Shown: positions 33,617 to 42,037 of the stretch, in pieces | Layout: the number at the start of each line of letters is the position of its first letter | How positions within the stretch are numbered: position 1 is the first letter of the stretch | NCBI GenBank assembly: GCA_031385325.1 | Contig: JANNBJ010000076.1 | Coordinates: 1 to 43,890, forward strand | Length of the DNA: 43,890 nucleotides | Direction: 5' to 3' | Source: SYFY01 sp031385325 | GTDB lineage: Bacteria; Pseudomonadota; Gammaproteobacteria; Pseudomonadales; Azotimanducaceae | Program-made: the position numbers and the translations under genes | Notes under the pieces: model-generated | Database searches by the model: none | What the model was told of the DNA's origin: nothing | The model's input: the letters and a program-made list of their open reading frames with translations, nothing else

Positions 33617-35184
33617 CATTCGGACGGGTGCAGATCCTCGGGCTTGGGCTGCACTTGCAACTGCGGTTTGCGCATCAGCCAGATGAACAGCAGCACCGGC
33701 ATCGACGCGTAAAACATGAAGAGAAAGTCGTTCGCATAGGCGATCTGCAAGGCATCGCGATTGATCACCATGTCCAGTTGCTGCAACCCGAAGGGCATGT
33801 TCGGATTCCACATCATGCTGGGTTCGTTGACACCAAGCGCCCGATTGAACGGGGTAATGTTGGCGGCCATCTCGGAGTGCACGATCTGCACACTCGCGCC
33901 AAGCACGGTCGTCGTCACCGAAACGAAAATGGCCGCGCCGATGTTGCGCAGCAGATTCATGATGGCCGATGCGTCGGTGCGCAGGTGCGGCGCAATGGTC
34001 GAGAACGCGACCAGGTTGACCGGCACAAAAATGAAACCCGTGCCGAATCCCTGCAGGAAGCCGACCCAGCTGATCGTCCACTCGGATACCGCCGGTGTCC
34101 ACGTCGACATTTCCCATGTGGTCCACAGCAGCACCACGGCACCAAATGTAATGACCCGACGTGGATCAAAGCGCATCGCCAGGCGGCCGACAAAGGCCAT
34201 TGCCATCATCGTGCCAACGCCACGAGGCACCATCAGAAATCCAGCATCGGTTACCGAGTAACCACCCAGTGTTTGCAGAAACGGCGCCAGCAAGGCGGAA
34301 CTCGCCACAAGCATGCCGCCAGTTACAAACATCAGCACGAGGGCGGAAACGAAATTGCGATCCTTGAAGATGTCCATGCGAATGAATGGATCTTTCGCCA
34401 TCAGCACGTGCACGGTGAACAGGTAAAGGCCAAGCACCGCCAGTATCGCTTCAATGACGATCTCTGTGGAATCCAGCCAGCCTTGCTGGGTACCGCGATC
34501 CAGAAACAATTGCAGAGAACCCAGGCCCAGCGCCAGCAAGCTGAACCCGAACCAGTCGAATCGTAATGAACGATCACTCTTGGCGTCGTCGTAAAACACC
34601 AGCATGCCAATCACGGCCGCGATGCCGAACGGCACGTTGATGTAGAACACCCAGCGCCAGTTGAAGGAATCGGTCAGCAGCCCGCCGAGTGTCGGTCCGA
34701 GGATTGGCCCAAGCATGACCCCCATGCCCCAGATACCCATCACCGAACCGCGGCGGTTTGGTGGGAACAGGTCGATCATGATCGTCTGTGACAAAGGGCC
34801 CAACGCCGCTCCAAATGCGCCCTGCAACAGCCGAAAGAAAATGATCTGTTCAAGTGTCTGTGCAGCGCCACACAACGCCGAAGACAGCGTGAAGCCACTA
34901 ATGGCGACCACCATCAGGCGTTGTTTGCCGAACCGGGATGCCAGCCAGCCAATTGGCGCCGTCATGATTGCAGAGGCAATGATGTAGGACGTCAGAACCC
35001 AGGTGATCTGATCGCGCGATGCCGCGAGGCTTCCCTGCATGTTCGGCAGGGCAACGTTGGCAATGGTCTGATCCAGCGTTTGCATGAACATGGCGGCCAT
35101 GGCACAGGCAACGACAATGTTGCGTTTCAGCGCAGCGGACGAAATCGCGGCTGGCGGAATCTGCGTGCCAGTCGTTGTGGCCAT
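33616..35184 (-). CDS. emrB: DHA2 family MFS efflux permease (EmrB/QacA type)
   Basis: A 522-residue, 14-helix drug:proton antiporter. It has MQTLDQTIANVALPNMQGSL in TM1, the motif-A region WLASRFGKQRLM, FRLLQGAFGAALGPLSQTI, the antiporter motif C GMGVMLGPILGPTLGGLL and NWRWVFYINVPFG, all typical of EmrB. It lies four bases after the EmrA-type adaptor and forms with it, and an outer-membrane channel encoded elsewhere, a tripartite pump for hydrophobic compounds. Its stop lies in a repeat motif. Assignment to EmrB is by family, not by strict orthology. Confidence 0.92.
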   Translation of the reverse strand: MATTTGTQIPPAAISSAALKRNIVVACAMAAMFMQTLDQTIANVALPNMQGSLAASRDQITWVLTSYIIASAIMTAPIGWLASRFGKQRLMVVAISGFTLSSALCGAAQTLEQIIFFRLLQGAFGAALGPLSQTIMIDLFPPNRRGSVMGIWGMGVMLGPILGPTLGGLLTDSFNWRWVFYINVPFGIAAVIGMLVFYDDAKSDRSLRFDWFGFSLLALGLGSLQLFLDRGTQQGWLDSTEIVIEAILAVLGLYLFTVHVLMAKDPFIRMDIFKDRNFVSALVLMFVTGGMLVASSALLAPFLQTLGGYSVTDAGFLMVPRGVGTMMAMAFVGRLAMRFDPRRVITFGAVVLLWTTWEMSTWTPAVSEWTISWVGFLQGFGTGFIFVPVNLVAFSTIAPHLRTDASAIMNLLRNIGAAIFVSVTTTVLGASVQIVHSEMAANITPFNRALGVNEPSMMWNPNMPFGLQQLDMVINRDALQIAYANDFLFMFYASMPVLLFIWLMRKPQLQVQPKPEDLHPSE

Positions 35185-35188
35185 CTTG

Positions 35189-36328
35189 TCAGGTGCTCAG
35201 CCGCTGCCAGTGGGTTTGCCCCGTATCAATGCGCACCGACGCGCTCATGCCGGTACTCAGTCGAGCGGCACATGAACTTTTGTCGAGCGTCACGTGAACC
35301 GGAATACGTTGCACAACCTTCACCCAGTTGCCAGAGGTGTTCTGTGCAGGCAACGGTGAAAAGGCGGAACCGCTGGCCGCTGCGATCGCTTCGACGGTGC
35401 CTGTCCACTGGCAATCGGGATAACTGTCGATGCTGATATCAACGCCTTGCCCCTCATGCATGCGGGTGAGGTCGGTCTCTTTCATGTTGGCTTCGATCCA
35501 CATGTTCTGGTCCGACACCAGTCCAACTGCGCTGGTGGTTGAGAACCCTGACATCGCCGAGATGATCAGTGCACCAGGCTGGAGTGATGACACGGCAGCG
35601 ACGATGCCATCGAAAGGCGCCCGCACCACCGTGTGGTCGATCTGACGTTTTGCTTCGTGTACCGCAGCGCGTGCTTTCATATGATCGGGGAATTGTTCGA
35701 GCGGCAAATCGGGGTCACCACCCAGGCGAGCCAGATCGGCAGCTACGGATTGATGCAGTGAATCCAGGGTCGCCAACGCTGACAGGTACGTAGCGCGCTG
35801 CTGATCGATGAGCGTGCTCGCAATGGCGCCACGATCGGCCAGGGCGGTGTATCGATCAAGCGTGGTCTTGGCGACGTTGACTTGTGCTTCCTGGGCACGC
35901 ACCTGCTGTAGCGAATTCTGATAATCGGCTTTCAGCGTGCCGACCGTCATGCTCGCTTGCAAGGCAGCCGCCTCAGCATTGGCCAGCGCGATCTGAAAGG
36001 GTTCCGCATCAATCTTGAACAGCTCATCGCCCTTCTTCACATGCTGGCCTTCATGCACATTGACCGAGGCCACGATGCCCGAGACATCGGTTGTCACGGT
36101 GAGTTGTGCAGACTTCACGTACGCATCGTCCGTACCGACGTATCGCCCACCGGTGAGATACATCGCAGCAGATCCCCCGAGCACCACCGCAACACCGCCC
36201 AGCATCAGGAACCGACGCAGGAAGTTGTTGCTGGGCTTGTTAACAATCGGCGTGATGATTGGTGTTTCGGCGCGCGGTTCGGCAGCGGCCGGGTGCAGCG
36301 GAATCGGATTGGCTTGAGTGGGTGACAT
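35189..36328 (-). CDS. emrA: HlyD/EmrA family membrane-fusion protein
   Basis: 379 residues: a cytoplasmic N-terminus, one membrane helix (FLMLGGVAVVLGGSAAMYLT), the GRYVGTDDAYVKSAQLTVTT entry motif, biotinyl-lipoyl halves (DVSGIVASVNVHEGQHVKKGDELFKID and APFDGIVAAVSSLQPGALI), a coiled-coil hairpin (about 90-230) and a C-terminal beta barrel. This is the adaptor of EmrAB-type pumps. It follows marR by three bases and precedes emrB by four, in one operon. Confidence 0.92.
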   Translation of the reverse strand: MSPTQANPIPLHPAAAEPRAETPIITPIVNKPSNNFLRRFLMLGGVAVVLGGSAAMYLTGGRYVGTDDAYVKSAQLTVTTDVSGIVASVNVHEGQHVKKGDELFKIDAEPFQIALANAEAAALQASMTVGTLKADYQNSLQQVRAQEAQVNVAKTTLDRYTALADRGAIASTLIDQQRATYLSALATLDSLHQSVAADLARLGGDPDLPLEQFPDHMKARAAVHEAKRQIDHTVVRAPFDGIVAAVSSLQPGALIISAMSGFSTTSAVGLVSDQNMWIEANMKETDLTRMHEGQGVDISIDSYPDCQWTGTVEAIAAASGSAFSPLPAQNTSGNWVKVVQRIPVHVTLDKSSCAARLSTGMSASVRIDTGQTHWQRLST

Positions 36329-36331
36329 CGG

Positions 36332-36820
36332 TTACTCCGTTGCTGCTAACGGCGGGACGACGCCATCTTCGACCGACGGCGAACCGGTCTCGCCCCGATT
36401 CATCATCTCCTTGATGCCAAGCAACGCTTCGACCAGCGCTTCGCGCCCGACACGCCCGATCTGTTCGTCTATCTCCACCAGCAGGCGTTGTCGATACTCG
36501 GAGATTTCATCCAGGATGGGTTGCGCACCGGGCAGGTTGTGCAGCCGCCAGATCCGACGGTCGCGAGGGTCCGGGCGCCGTTCGACAGCACCACTTTTTT
36601 CGAGCCGATCCACCAGCCGGGCGACCGTAATCGGTTCAACCTCGCAAATCGCCGCAAGTTCATTCTGTGAAAGTCCAGGCTGGCGCTCGAGTCGCGCCAG
36701 GATGATCCATTGCGCCCGACTCATGCCCCGCCTGCGGGCACGCTGGTCAAAACGCGTTCGCATCGTGCGGGCTACGTCATGCAGCAGCACCAGGGGATCT
36801 CGATCCAGTGACTCGGCCAT
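36332..36820 (-). CDS. MarR family transcriptional regulator
   Basis: From the ATG at 36820 it has 162 residues with a winged helix-turn-helix: MSRAQWIILARLERQPGLSQNELAAICEVEPITVARLVDRLEKSGAVERRPDPRDRRIWRL, where the DPRDRR wing is the MarR signature. Helices before and after form the dimer interface. The longer frame to 36889 would begin inside the promoter, so it was rejected. Heading the emrA-emrB operon, it most likely represses it and is released by pump substrates. A candidate operator lies in its promoter. Confidence 0.9.
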   Translation of the reverse strand: MAESLDRDPLVLLHDVARTMRTRFDQRARRRGMSRAQWIILARLERQPGLSQNELAAICEVEPITVARLVDRLEKSGAVERRPDPRDRRIWRLHNLPGAQPILDEISEYRQRLLVEIDEQIGRVGREALVEALLGIKEMMNRGETGSPSVEDGVVPPLAATE

Positions 36821-36878
36821 TGATGTCCTCGGCAACTGTCTGAAAATGTTCAAAACGGCGTTGATCATAAGCCTGGTT

Positions 36879-36907
36879 AAGATAAGCACGAAGCATCATA
36901 TGATCAA
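36879..36907 (-). promoter_or_regulatory. Promoter and palindromic operator of marR-emrA-emrB
   Basis: On the minus strand TTGATC (36902-36907) and TATCTT (36879-36884) are spaced by 17 bases, fitting a sigma-70 promoter. The perfect palindrome ATCATATGAT (36895-36904) overlaps the -35 box, as expected of a MarR-type operator. The remaining 36908-37175 interval holds only TGTGTCCTCAATTTT repeats and no gene. Confidence 0.55.
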
Positions 36908-37020
36908 GGTATTTGTATCATCTGTTATGACTGATGCGTCACGATTCAGGACCGTCAGGGATCGCTAAGAGGTGGGGATCGGTAAACGTGGGAGATTGGC
37001 CCTTGGAACTGTCAGCGGAT

Positions 37021-37053
37021 TCCTACAAATCGGGTATGTGTGTCCTCAATTTT
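37021..37053. repeat. Right 33-bp direct repeat
   Basis: Counterpart of 33565-33597 (31/33 identical, same orientation). The copies start 3456 bp apart and enclose marR-emrA-emrB and its promoter. Confidence 0.8.
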
Positions 37054-37087
37054 TTGAGCCCGCCAGTCGAATCTCCCAAAAAAGGAG

Positions 37088-37185
37088 TGTGTGTCCTCAA
37101 TTGCTCCTGTCCTTAATTGCTCCATCACCTGAATCGGGGTTGTGTGTCCTCAATTTTTCAGTCCTCAATTTTTCATCAATTTTTC
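37088..37185. repeat. Nested, shrinking copies of the TGTGTCCTCAATTTT motif
   Basis: TGTGTGTCCTCAATT at about 37088-37102 is followed by a degenerate GTCCTTAATTGCTCC, then TGTGTGTCCTCAATTTTTCA at 37141, GTCCTCAATTTTTCA at 37161 and TCAATTTTTCA at 37176. Each of the last three is shorter than the one before. The last covers the stop codon of the HAD gene. Confidence 0.75.
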
Positions 37186-37976
37186 AAAAGGCTGCGCAGC
37201 AGTGGCGCGACACCATCAATGCCGCTGCCCGGCAGGATCTCGTCGGCAGCTGCTCGGGCATACCGATCACAGTGCGGGAGGGTGACACCCCGACCCGCCC
37301 AGCGCAGCATCGAGACATCATTGACGCTGTCGCCGATCGCCAGCACCGCCTCCTGCTGGATGCCAAGATCCGCTGCCAACATCGCCAGCGCATTGCCCTT
37401 GCTCGCTTCAGGCGAGTGCGCCGCAGTCACCGACGGGAAGTCGAGCAGGTGCACTCGGTCCCCGTAACGCGCCTCCAGGAACCCATGAATGCGGTTCGCC
37501 TCTGCCGGTGTGCTGATGACATCGATGCCAGTAGGCACAACGGCAGACTCCTCGGGGGCAGCGTGATACTCCGGCTCGATACCAGACACCAAGGCATATT
37601 CCGTCGACGCATGATTGAGTCTTGAAGAGATGTAGCGAACGGCGTCGAACCAGGCATACGGTAAGCGTTGCTCGCGGGCGTACGCCACCAGTTCAAGGGC
37701 GATATCCGGATCGATGGCGAATCGATGCGTGATCGCACCACCAGGCGCGTGGATCGACGCGCCCTGCTGACAGATCAATGGGCTTGCCAGACCCAGATGG
37801 TTTGCAATCCGCACAGTGCCTGGATACATCCTTCCCGATGCCAGAACCACGACAACTCCGGTGCGCTGCAGGTCGACAATCGCAGAGACGATGGCTGCAT
37901 CCGGCAAGGCAACATGGCCACCACCGGGAGGTATGAGGGTACCGTCGATATCGAGCGCAATCAGTCTAATGGACAT
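37176..37976 (-). CDS. HAD superfamily Cof-type phosphatase
   Basis: From the ATG at 37976 the protein has 266 residues: motif I LIALDIDGTLIPP (Asp9, Asp11), motif II VVLASGR, and the C-terminal motifs SKGNALAMLAADLGI (Lys) and LAIGDSVNDVSMLRWAG. The large cap between them is of the Cof (C2B) type. Such enzymes dephosphorylate sugar phosphates, FMN or similar small metabolites. The final codons (K-N-stop) lie inside the TGTGTCCTCAATTTTT repeat, so the C-terminus may have been replaced by repeat insertion. Confidence 0.9.
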   Translation of the reverse strand: MSIRLIALDIDGTLIPPGGGHVALPDAAIVSAIVDLQRTGVVVVLASGRMYPGTVRIANHLGLASPLICQQGASIHAPGGAITHRFAIDPDIALELVAYAREQRLPYAWFDAVRYISSRLNHASTEYALVSGIEPEYHAAPEESAVVPTGIDVISTPAEANRIHGFLEARYGDRVHLLDFPSVTAAHSPEASKGNALAMLAADLGIQQEAVLAIGDSVNDVSMLRWAGRGVTLPHCDRYARAAADEILPGSGIDGVAPLLRSLLKN

Positions 37977-38090
37977 TTTGTGAGGGGTGGATCGGCGACC
38001 GCCGGCAAACAAGTGTACTCACACAGTGACGGCTATACGAAGGAAATCAGCGGGTGGTGGCCGGAACGGTTCCCGTTTGCGCGCGATCGA

Positions 38091-38552
38091 TCACAAGTCC
38101 TCACCTCGCTGGTATTCCAGCGATAACCGACGATCATGGGCTTGCACCATGTTGGCCAGACCCGTCATGGTTTCCCGCGCCTCGACTGACGCGGCGGTCG
38201 ATGCGAGTTCACCGAAGACGTCGATCAAATGTTGATTCATTTCTTCTAGCCACTGCGTCAGGCTCAGAGTCGTAAGCGGATCCTGCGGACCAACTATCTC
38301 TTCAGGTAACGGCGAGTAGAAATTGACGTAGGTGTCGCTGACCCTGGCTGGAACATCTTCGACATACAGCTCCAGGGCAGCCAGCAGTTTGCGCTGATCT
38401 GATTCAAAGCTCGAGAGCAGCATTCGAACACGCTCTGGGAGCTCACGCGGTCGCGCGCGTTCCAGCTGCGCACCAACGCGGGACAGATGTTCGATGCTGT
38501 GCTCGAGTATTTCTCCAATTCTGGAGAATGCGCTTCTGGTGTGTTTGTCCAT
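38091..38552 (-). CDS. Hypothetical helical cytoplasmic protein
   Basis: 153 residues without signal peptide or membrane helix, predominantly alpha-helical by composition (IGEILEHSIEHLSRVGAQLERA, SDQRKLLAALELYVEDVPARV, EEMNQHLIDVFGELASTAASVEARETMTGLANMVQAHDRRL). A YVNFYSPLPEEI segment interrupts the helices. I do not recognise a family. It is isolated on the minus strand, divergent from the monooxygenase gene. The coding call rests on an open frame with consistent codon choice and a good ATG. Confidence 0.6.
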   Translation of the reverse strand: MDKHTRSAFSRIGEILEHSIEHLSRVGAQLERARPRELPERVRMLLSSFESDQRKLLAALELYVEDVPARVSDTYVNFYSPLPEEIVGPQDPLTTLSLTQWLEEMNQHLIDVFGELASTAASVEARETMTGLANMVQAHDRRLSLEYQRGEDL

Positions 38553-38839
38553 GTTCGACTCGCAACTAAAAATAGGTCGTCCCGATGCAGTTCGCTGCTG
38601 ATGCGGGATGCAGAACGGATCCAGTCATGAGGTTGACTGCCTCCGTTTTACACTCCGGCCAGACTCAGAGCCAACGGCTCTCCCATAATGGTGGTTGCCG
38701 ACCAGCAATCAATCATCGACTGACTAGGCAATTTCCACTATCGGTCCGGCGATGAAGATCACGTTCTGAAATCGCAGTCGCGTCGATGTCGTTGAAATCG
38801 TACGATTCAGGTCAATCATCCAAACAACACGAGGGCGAA
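38553..38839. other. Divergent intergenic region
   Basis: About 290 bases between two divergently oriented genes. It should carry promoters for both. No convincing -35/-10 pair, operator or repeat was identified. An in-frame ATG at 38786 would extend the plus-strand gene by 18 residues of non-conserved character. Confidence 0.4.
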
Positions 38840-39199
38840 ATGAAAGTCATCATCTCTGGATCCATGGATCTCGAAGATCCACGCCAGGTCAAGGACATGC
38901 TGCAGTCCGCACGTGCTCACATCGAAGGCGCACTCAAGGAAGAAGGCTGCATTGCCTACGACTGGACTGAAGATCATCTGGTGCCGGGCCGTGTGCATGT
39001 CTACGAGGAATGGACTTCATCCGAAGCACTGGAAGCGCACCTGCAGGATCATTGGTATCGGGATATGGGCGCACATCTTTCGAAGTACCCCCGTAAACCA
39101 CGCAACAACGTCATCAAGAAGTACCGCATCGACCACGAAGAACCGGTCTACGACGCAACTGGTGTCGCGCGCGGCCACTTCTTCACCAGCAAACCGTGA
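38840..39199 (+). CDS. Antibiotic biosynthesis monooxygenase (ABM) domain protein
   Basis: From the ATG at 38840 (GAGGG site just before it) it has 119 residues with the dimeric alpha-beta-barrel ABM fold: MKVIISGSMDLEDP, SARAHIEGALKEEGCIAYDWTED, RVHVYEEWTSSEALEAHLQ. The EGCIAYDW and VYEEW blocks are the family signature. Members include quinol monooxygenases and haem-degrading enzymes; substrate is not predictable here. It is a single gene, with a C-terminal tail (YDATGVARGHFFTSKP) outside the domain. Confidence 0.82.
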   Translation: MKVIISGSMDLEDPRQVKDMLQSARAHIEGALKEEGCIAYDWTEDHLVPGRVHVYEEWTSSEALEAHLQDHWYRDMGAHLSKYPRKPRNNVIKKYRIDHEEPVYDATGVARGHFFTSKP

Positions 39200-39303
39200 G
39201 GTGATCGGCTCGACGACGACCCCAAACAAGCCAGAGATGTTGTCGAGATCGCCCGGTGGATCGAATGCGACGCCTGATCGGCCGATACAGGTTCGCTCCG
39301 GTC

Positions 39304-39660
39304 TTATGCCGTACACCACCTGGCGCGCTGCGTAAACAACGCAATACAGAGCACCGACATCACCGCATGAATCACCACACCAGCCTGTTGATCGCCGGCC
39401 AGCGTCAACGAGATCAGCAGGCCAGTGTGGAACGTCATCAGCACGCCGAGAACGGCGGTCACCACACGCAAGTTGGTGCGATGAGGCCATATCCAGAGCG
39501 AGGCACTGGCAATCGCCAATGCGGCAAACCCATAGTGCATCGACCACATACCGCCCTTGCCTGCTGCTGCAATACCTTCCGGCCCCCCGATCAGGGCGGT
39601 AGCAGCCAGAGTTTCGGCCAGGAAATTCAGAACCAGAACGACGGTGAACAGGATTTTCAT
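39304..39660 (-). CDS. Small four-helix membrane protein
   Basis: 118 residues with about four transmembrane helices (ILFTVVLVLNFLAETLAATALI, MHYGFAALAIASASLWIW, VVTAVLGVLMTFHTGLLISLTL, VVIHAVMSVLCIALF). No catalytic motif was seen. It follows the RDD gene by 37 bases on the same strand and may belong to its operon. The family is not recognised with confidence. Confidence 0.62.
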   Translation of the reverse strand: MKILFTVVLVLNFLAETLAATALIGGPEGIAAAGKGGMWSMHYGFAALAIASASLWIWPHRTNLRVVTAVLGVLMTFHTGLLISLTLAGDQQAGVVIHAVMSVLCIALFTQRARWCTA

Positions 39661-39697
39661 GCGGGCAGCCCGAAGTTTGAATCGATGGAAAATAGCA

Positions 39698-40177
39698 CTA
39701 TAACGGGGTCAGGCGAACCACGACCGTCCCGGTAACAAGATCATGCAAACAACGCCGGTTCTTCATGAAGATGAGCAGTTGATCGATGATCGGCAGTGCC
39801 GCAATCCACGGCACAACCGAGGCAAACAACAAGGGAAAGAACAGCGCACGCACGCAGATCAGCTTCCACAACGGTGCTGGTGTACGACCATACTGACCGT
39901 CGATGCCACCTGAAACCGGCACAATGGCAACCCCCATGATCTGCTTGCCCAGCGTCTGGCCGCGACGCCACAGACCATAACCGTTCAGGAGCAGATAGCT
40001 GACAATCGCCAGCAGGAACACCCAGAGTATCCACCAGCTGTCGATATAGTCTTCAGCGTCTTCCACCACGCCTGCAATCATGACCAGCACCACGGTGAGC
40101 GTCGGCACCAGAATCGCGTCGATGCCCGTCGCCAACAGGCGGCGAATTCGTCCCGCAAGAAACAGTCCATCACTCAT
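39698..40177 (-). CDS. RDD family membrane protein
   Basis: 159 residues with the RDD layout: an Arg in the first segment (AGRIRRLLATGIDAILVP, with Asp), then WRRGQTLGKQIMGVAIV (the GKxxxGL/V motif), and a third region ending in DLVTGTVVVR. RDD proteins are small membrane proteins, some shown to act as Na+(Li+)/H+ antiporters, most uncharacterised. Its ATG overlaps the stop of the beta-propeller gene by four bases. Confidence 0.87.
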   Translation of the reverse strand: MSDGLFLAGRIRRLLATGIDAILVPTLTVVLVMIAGVVEDAEDYIDSWWILWVFLLAIVSYLLLNGYGLWRRGQTLGKQIMGVAIVPVSGGIDGQYGRTPAPLWKLICVRALFFPLLFASVVPWIAALPIIDQLLIFMKNRRCLHDLVTGTVVVRLTPL

Positions 40178-41811
40178 TTTTTTACCTCCACCTGAAACAC
40201 CAGCAGCGCATTGCCCGCACGCTGACGTCCGACATAACCATAACCCGACGTTACCACCAGCAGATCATCAGCGAGCATCGGGCCGTGCGCGTCAAATGCA
40301 CCCCCCTTGGTCTCGATGCCATTGACTGCCGAATAGTCACGCCATGCATCATGGGACCACAACAGTTGGCCTGTGTCGGCCGATATCACTTCCAGATAGC
40401 CATCGATGCTGCCGGTTACGACGATGTCATTCGCTGCAATGATGGCCGATGACAACCCGAATACACACTCCTCCTCAGCACAACGGGATTCGCGGGAATA
40501 ACTCCAGCGTTTTTCGCCCGTGTCCACATCCAGTGCGTAGAGCCCGGGAGTAGGTGTGCCGGGTGCCGGAAAGCCTTTGACTTCCTTGTCACTGATGGGC
40601 ACATACAGAAGCCCCAGTGATTCGTTGGCAGCCATGCCCCAATGCACACCGCCGATGATGCCGCCGCGCCCGAGTTTGGTGGTCCACACCGGTGTACCCG
40701 TATCCGGATCCATCGCATGCACATCGGCTGATTTCTGACCACCAATCAACAATTCACGCCCGGACCTTGCATGCAGCAGCATGGTCGGCGCACCAAAGTC
40801 CACATCCGGTCCGGTTGGTTCGGCACAGTTGGGGTGATTCAGCGCCTTGATGTTGCACGCTGCGGTGTAGGCATCATTCTTGGTGTACTGATGTATCCAG
40901 ACGATCTTGCCCGTCTTTGCTTCCACCGCGAAGATCGAATCGCTGGTGTCGGTTGTGGGATGCGTAAAGTTCTGACCAGTGCCAAAAAACAGCCAGTCAC
41001 GTTGTGGGTCATAACTCGGTGCACCCCACACGGATGCGCCACTCGGCCCATATTCCTGCACAAATCCGAAGAAGTGACTTCCCGTAACCTGCGCCTTGGC
41101 TTCGATCGTTGGCAGGTACCAGCGTTTTTTGCCGGTGCTGATGTCGAAGGCCGCCATGCCACCACTGGTAGTGCAGCAACCGTAGAACGGGTTGGCAGCC
41201 AGACCTACTTCCAGAGAAGCCACCGGCAAGAACACGGTGTCCCCGGTCACCAGCGGCGTACCGGAATACCACGGCACCGGCTCATCCTCGACCACGGCGT
41301 GCCAGATAAGCTTGCCATCGTGGGCATCTATCGCGTACAGACCTTGAGTTCGATCGTTGAAGATCAGGATATCCCTGTCAGCGATGCGACCGCGCACAAT
41401 GGCGCTAGCGATGGCGCCCTTGTGTTCATGCACCCAACGTTCACAGCCGGTTGCACGATCCAGGGCCACCAGCCCTCGACCACCATCGCCGACAAAGATC
41501 GTGTCTTCGGTAATCAGCGGGTAAGCACGGGGGGTGGAGCTGGCAAGGCCATAAACCCACTTCAGCGTCAGACCGGATGCATTGCTCGCATCCAGGGACG
41601 AAGCAGCCTGATAGCGCGTATTGCGGTGGTCGATACCCCAGCCTTCGGCGTACGACGTCTTCAGATTCGGCGCTGGGTCTGTCCCATCACAGGTCGCGTG
41701 CGCATTGAGGGAAAACAAGCCAAAGCAAACGATCAGCGCATTTCCGACTACGGTTGCACAAAGCCGACCTGCTGCGATTACTCCGCTGCCTTTCTTGTGA
41801 CGCCGCCGCAT
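40174..41811 (-). CDS. PQQ-binding-like beta-propeller protein
   Basis: 545 residues with a signal sequence (VVGNALIVCFGLFSLNAHA) followed by an eight-bladed propeller of W-motif repeats (GLVALDRATGCERWVH, GLYAIDAHDGKLIWHA, MAAFDISTGKKRWYLP, IFAVEAKTGKIVWIHQ, VHAMDPDTGTPVWTTK, LYALDVDTGEKRWSYS, LEVISADTGQLLWSHD). An adjacent-cysteine pair in FYGCCTTSGG resembles the vicinal disulphide of quinoprotein dehydrogenases. No CxxCH haem motif was found. It may be a PQQ-dependent alcohol or polyvinyl-alcohol dehydrogenase-like enzyme, or a non-enzymatic propeller. It is coupled to the RDD gene. Confidence 0.85.
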   Translation of the reverse strand: MRRRHKKGSGVIAAGRLCATVVGNALIVCFGLFSLNAHATCDGTDPAPNLKTSYAEGWGIDHRNTRYQAASSLDASNASGLTLKWVYGLASSTPRAYPLITEDTIFVGDGGRGLVALDRATGCERWVHEHKGAIASAIVRGRIADRDILIFNDRTQGLYAIDAHDGKLIWHAVVEDEPVPWYSGTPLVTGDTVFLPVASLEVGLAANPFYGCCTTSGGMAAFDISTGKKRWYLPTIEAKAQVTGSHFFGFVQEYGPSGASVWGAPSYDPQRDWLFFGTGQNFTHPTTDTSDSIFAVEAKTGKIVWIHQYTKNDAYTAACNIKALNHPNCAEPTGPDVDFGAPTMLLHARSGRELLIGGQKSADVHAMDPDTGTPVWTTKLGRGGIIGGVHWGMAANESLGLLYVPISDKEVKGFPAPGTPTPGLYALDVDTGEKRWSYSRESRCAEEECVFGLSSAIIAANDIVVTGSIDGYLEVISADTGQLLWSHDAWRDYSAVNGIETKGGAFDAHGPMLADDLLVVTSGYGYVGRQRAGNALLVFQVEVKK

Positions 41812-42037
41812 TCACCCCCCTGATATAAGAAAATCCATCGCTGGCCCGCGGCACATTGGTGAGCTTTCGTGCGAGCGGCGCGGATACTACGAAGATTCGT
41901 GCGGTTTGTCGTCCTTCAACAAATCGGGGCTCAAGTGCGTGCCAGTCGCTCTCCACTGGTGGTTCGTCCGATCACCGAGTCCGGGTTGGCAGCTCTTGCC
42001 GCACAGCCTGTTTCCATAAGCACTTCATGAAAGGCAC

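Noticed and set aside
33532..34566. Long plus-strand open frame of 344 codons
   Set aside because: It is antisense to the well-supported emrB gene and its translation is His/Arg/Gln-rich with no domain, typical of a shadow frame in GC-rich DNA.
40771..41823. 350-codon open frame on the plus strand
   Set aside because: Antisense to the beta-propeller gene, whose repeated W-motifs are unambiguous.
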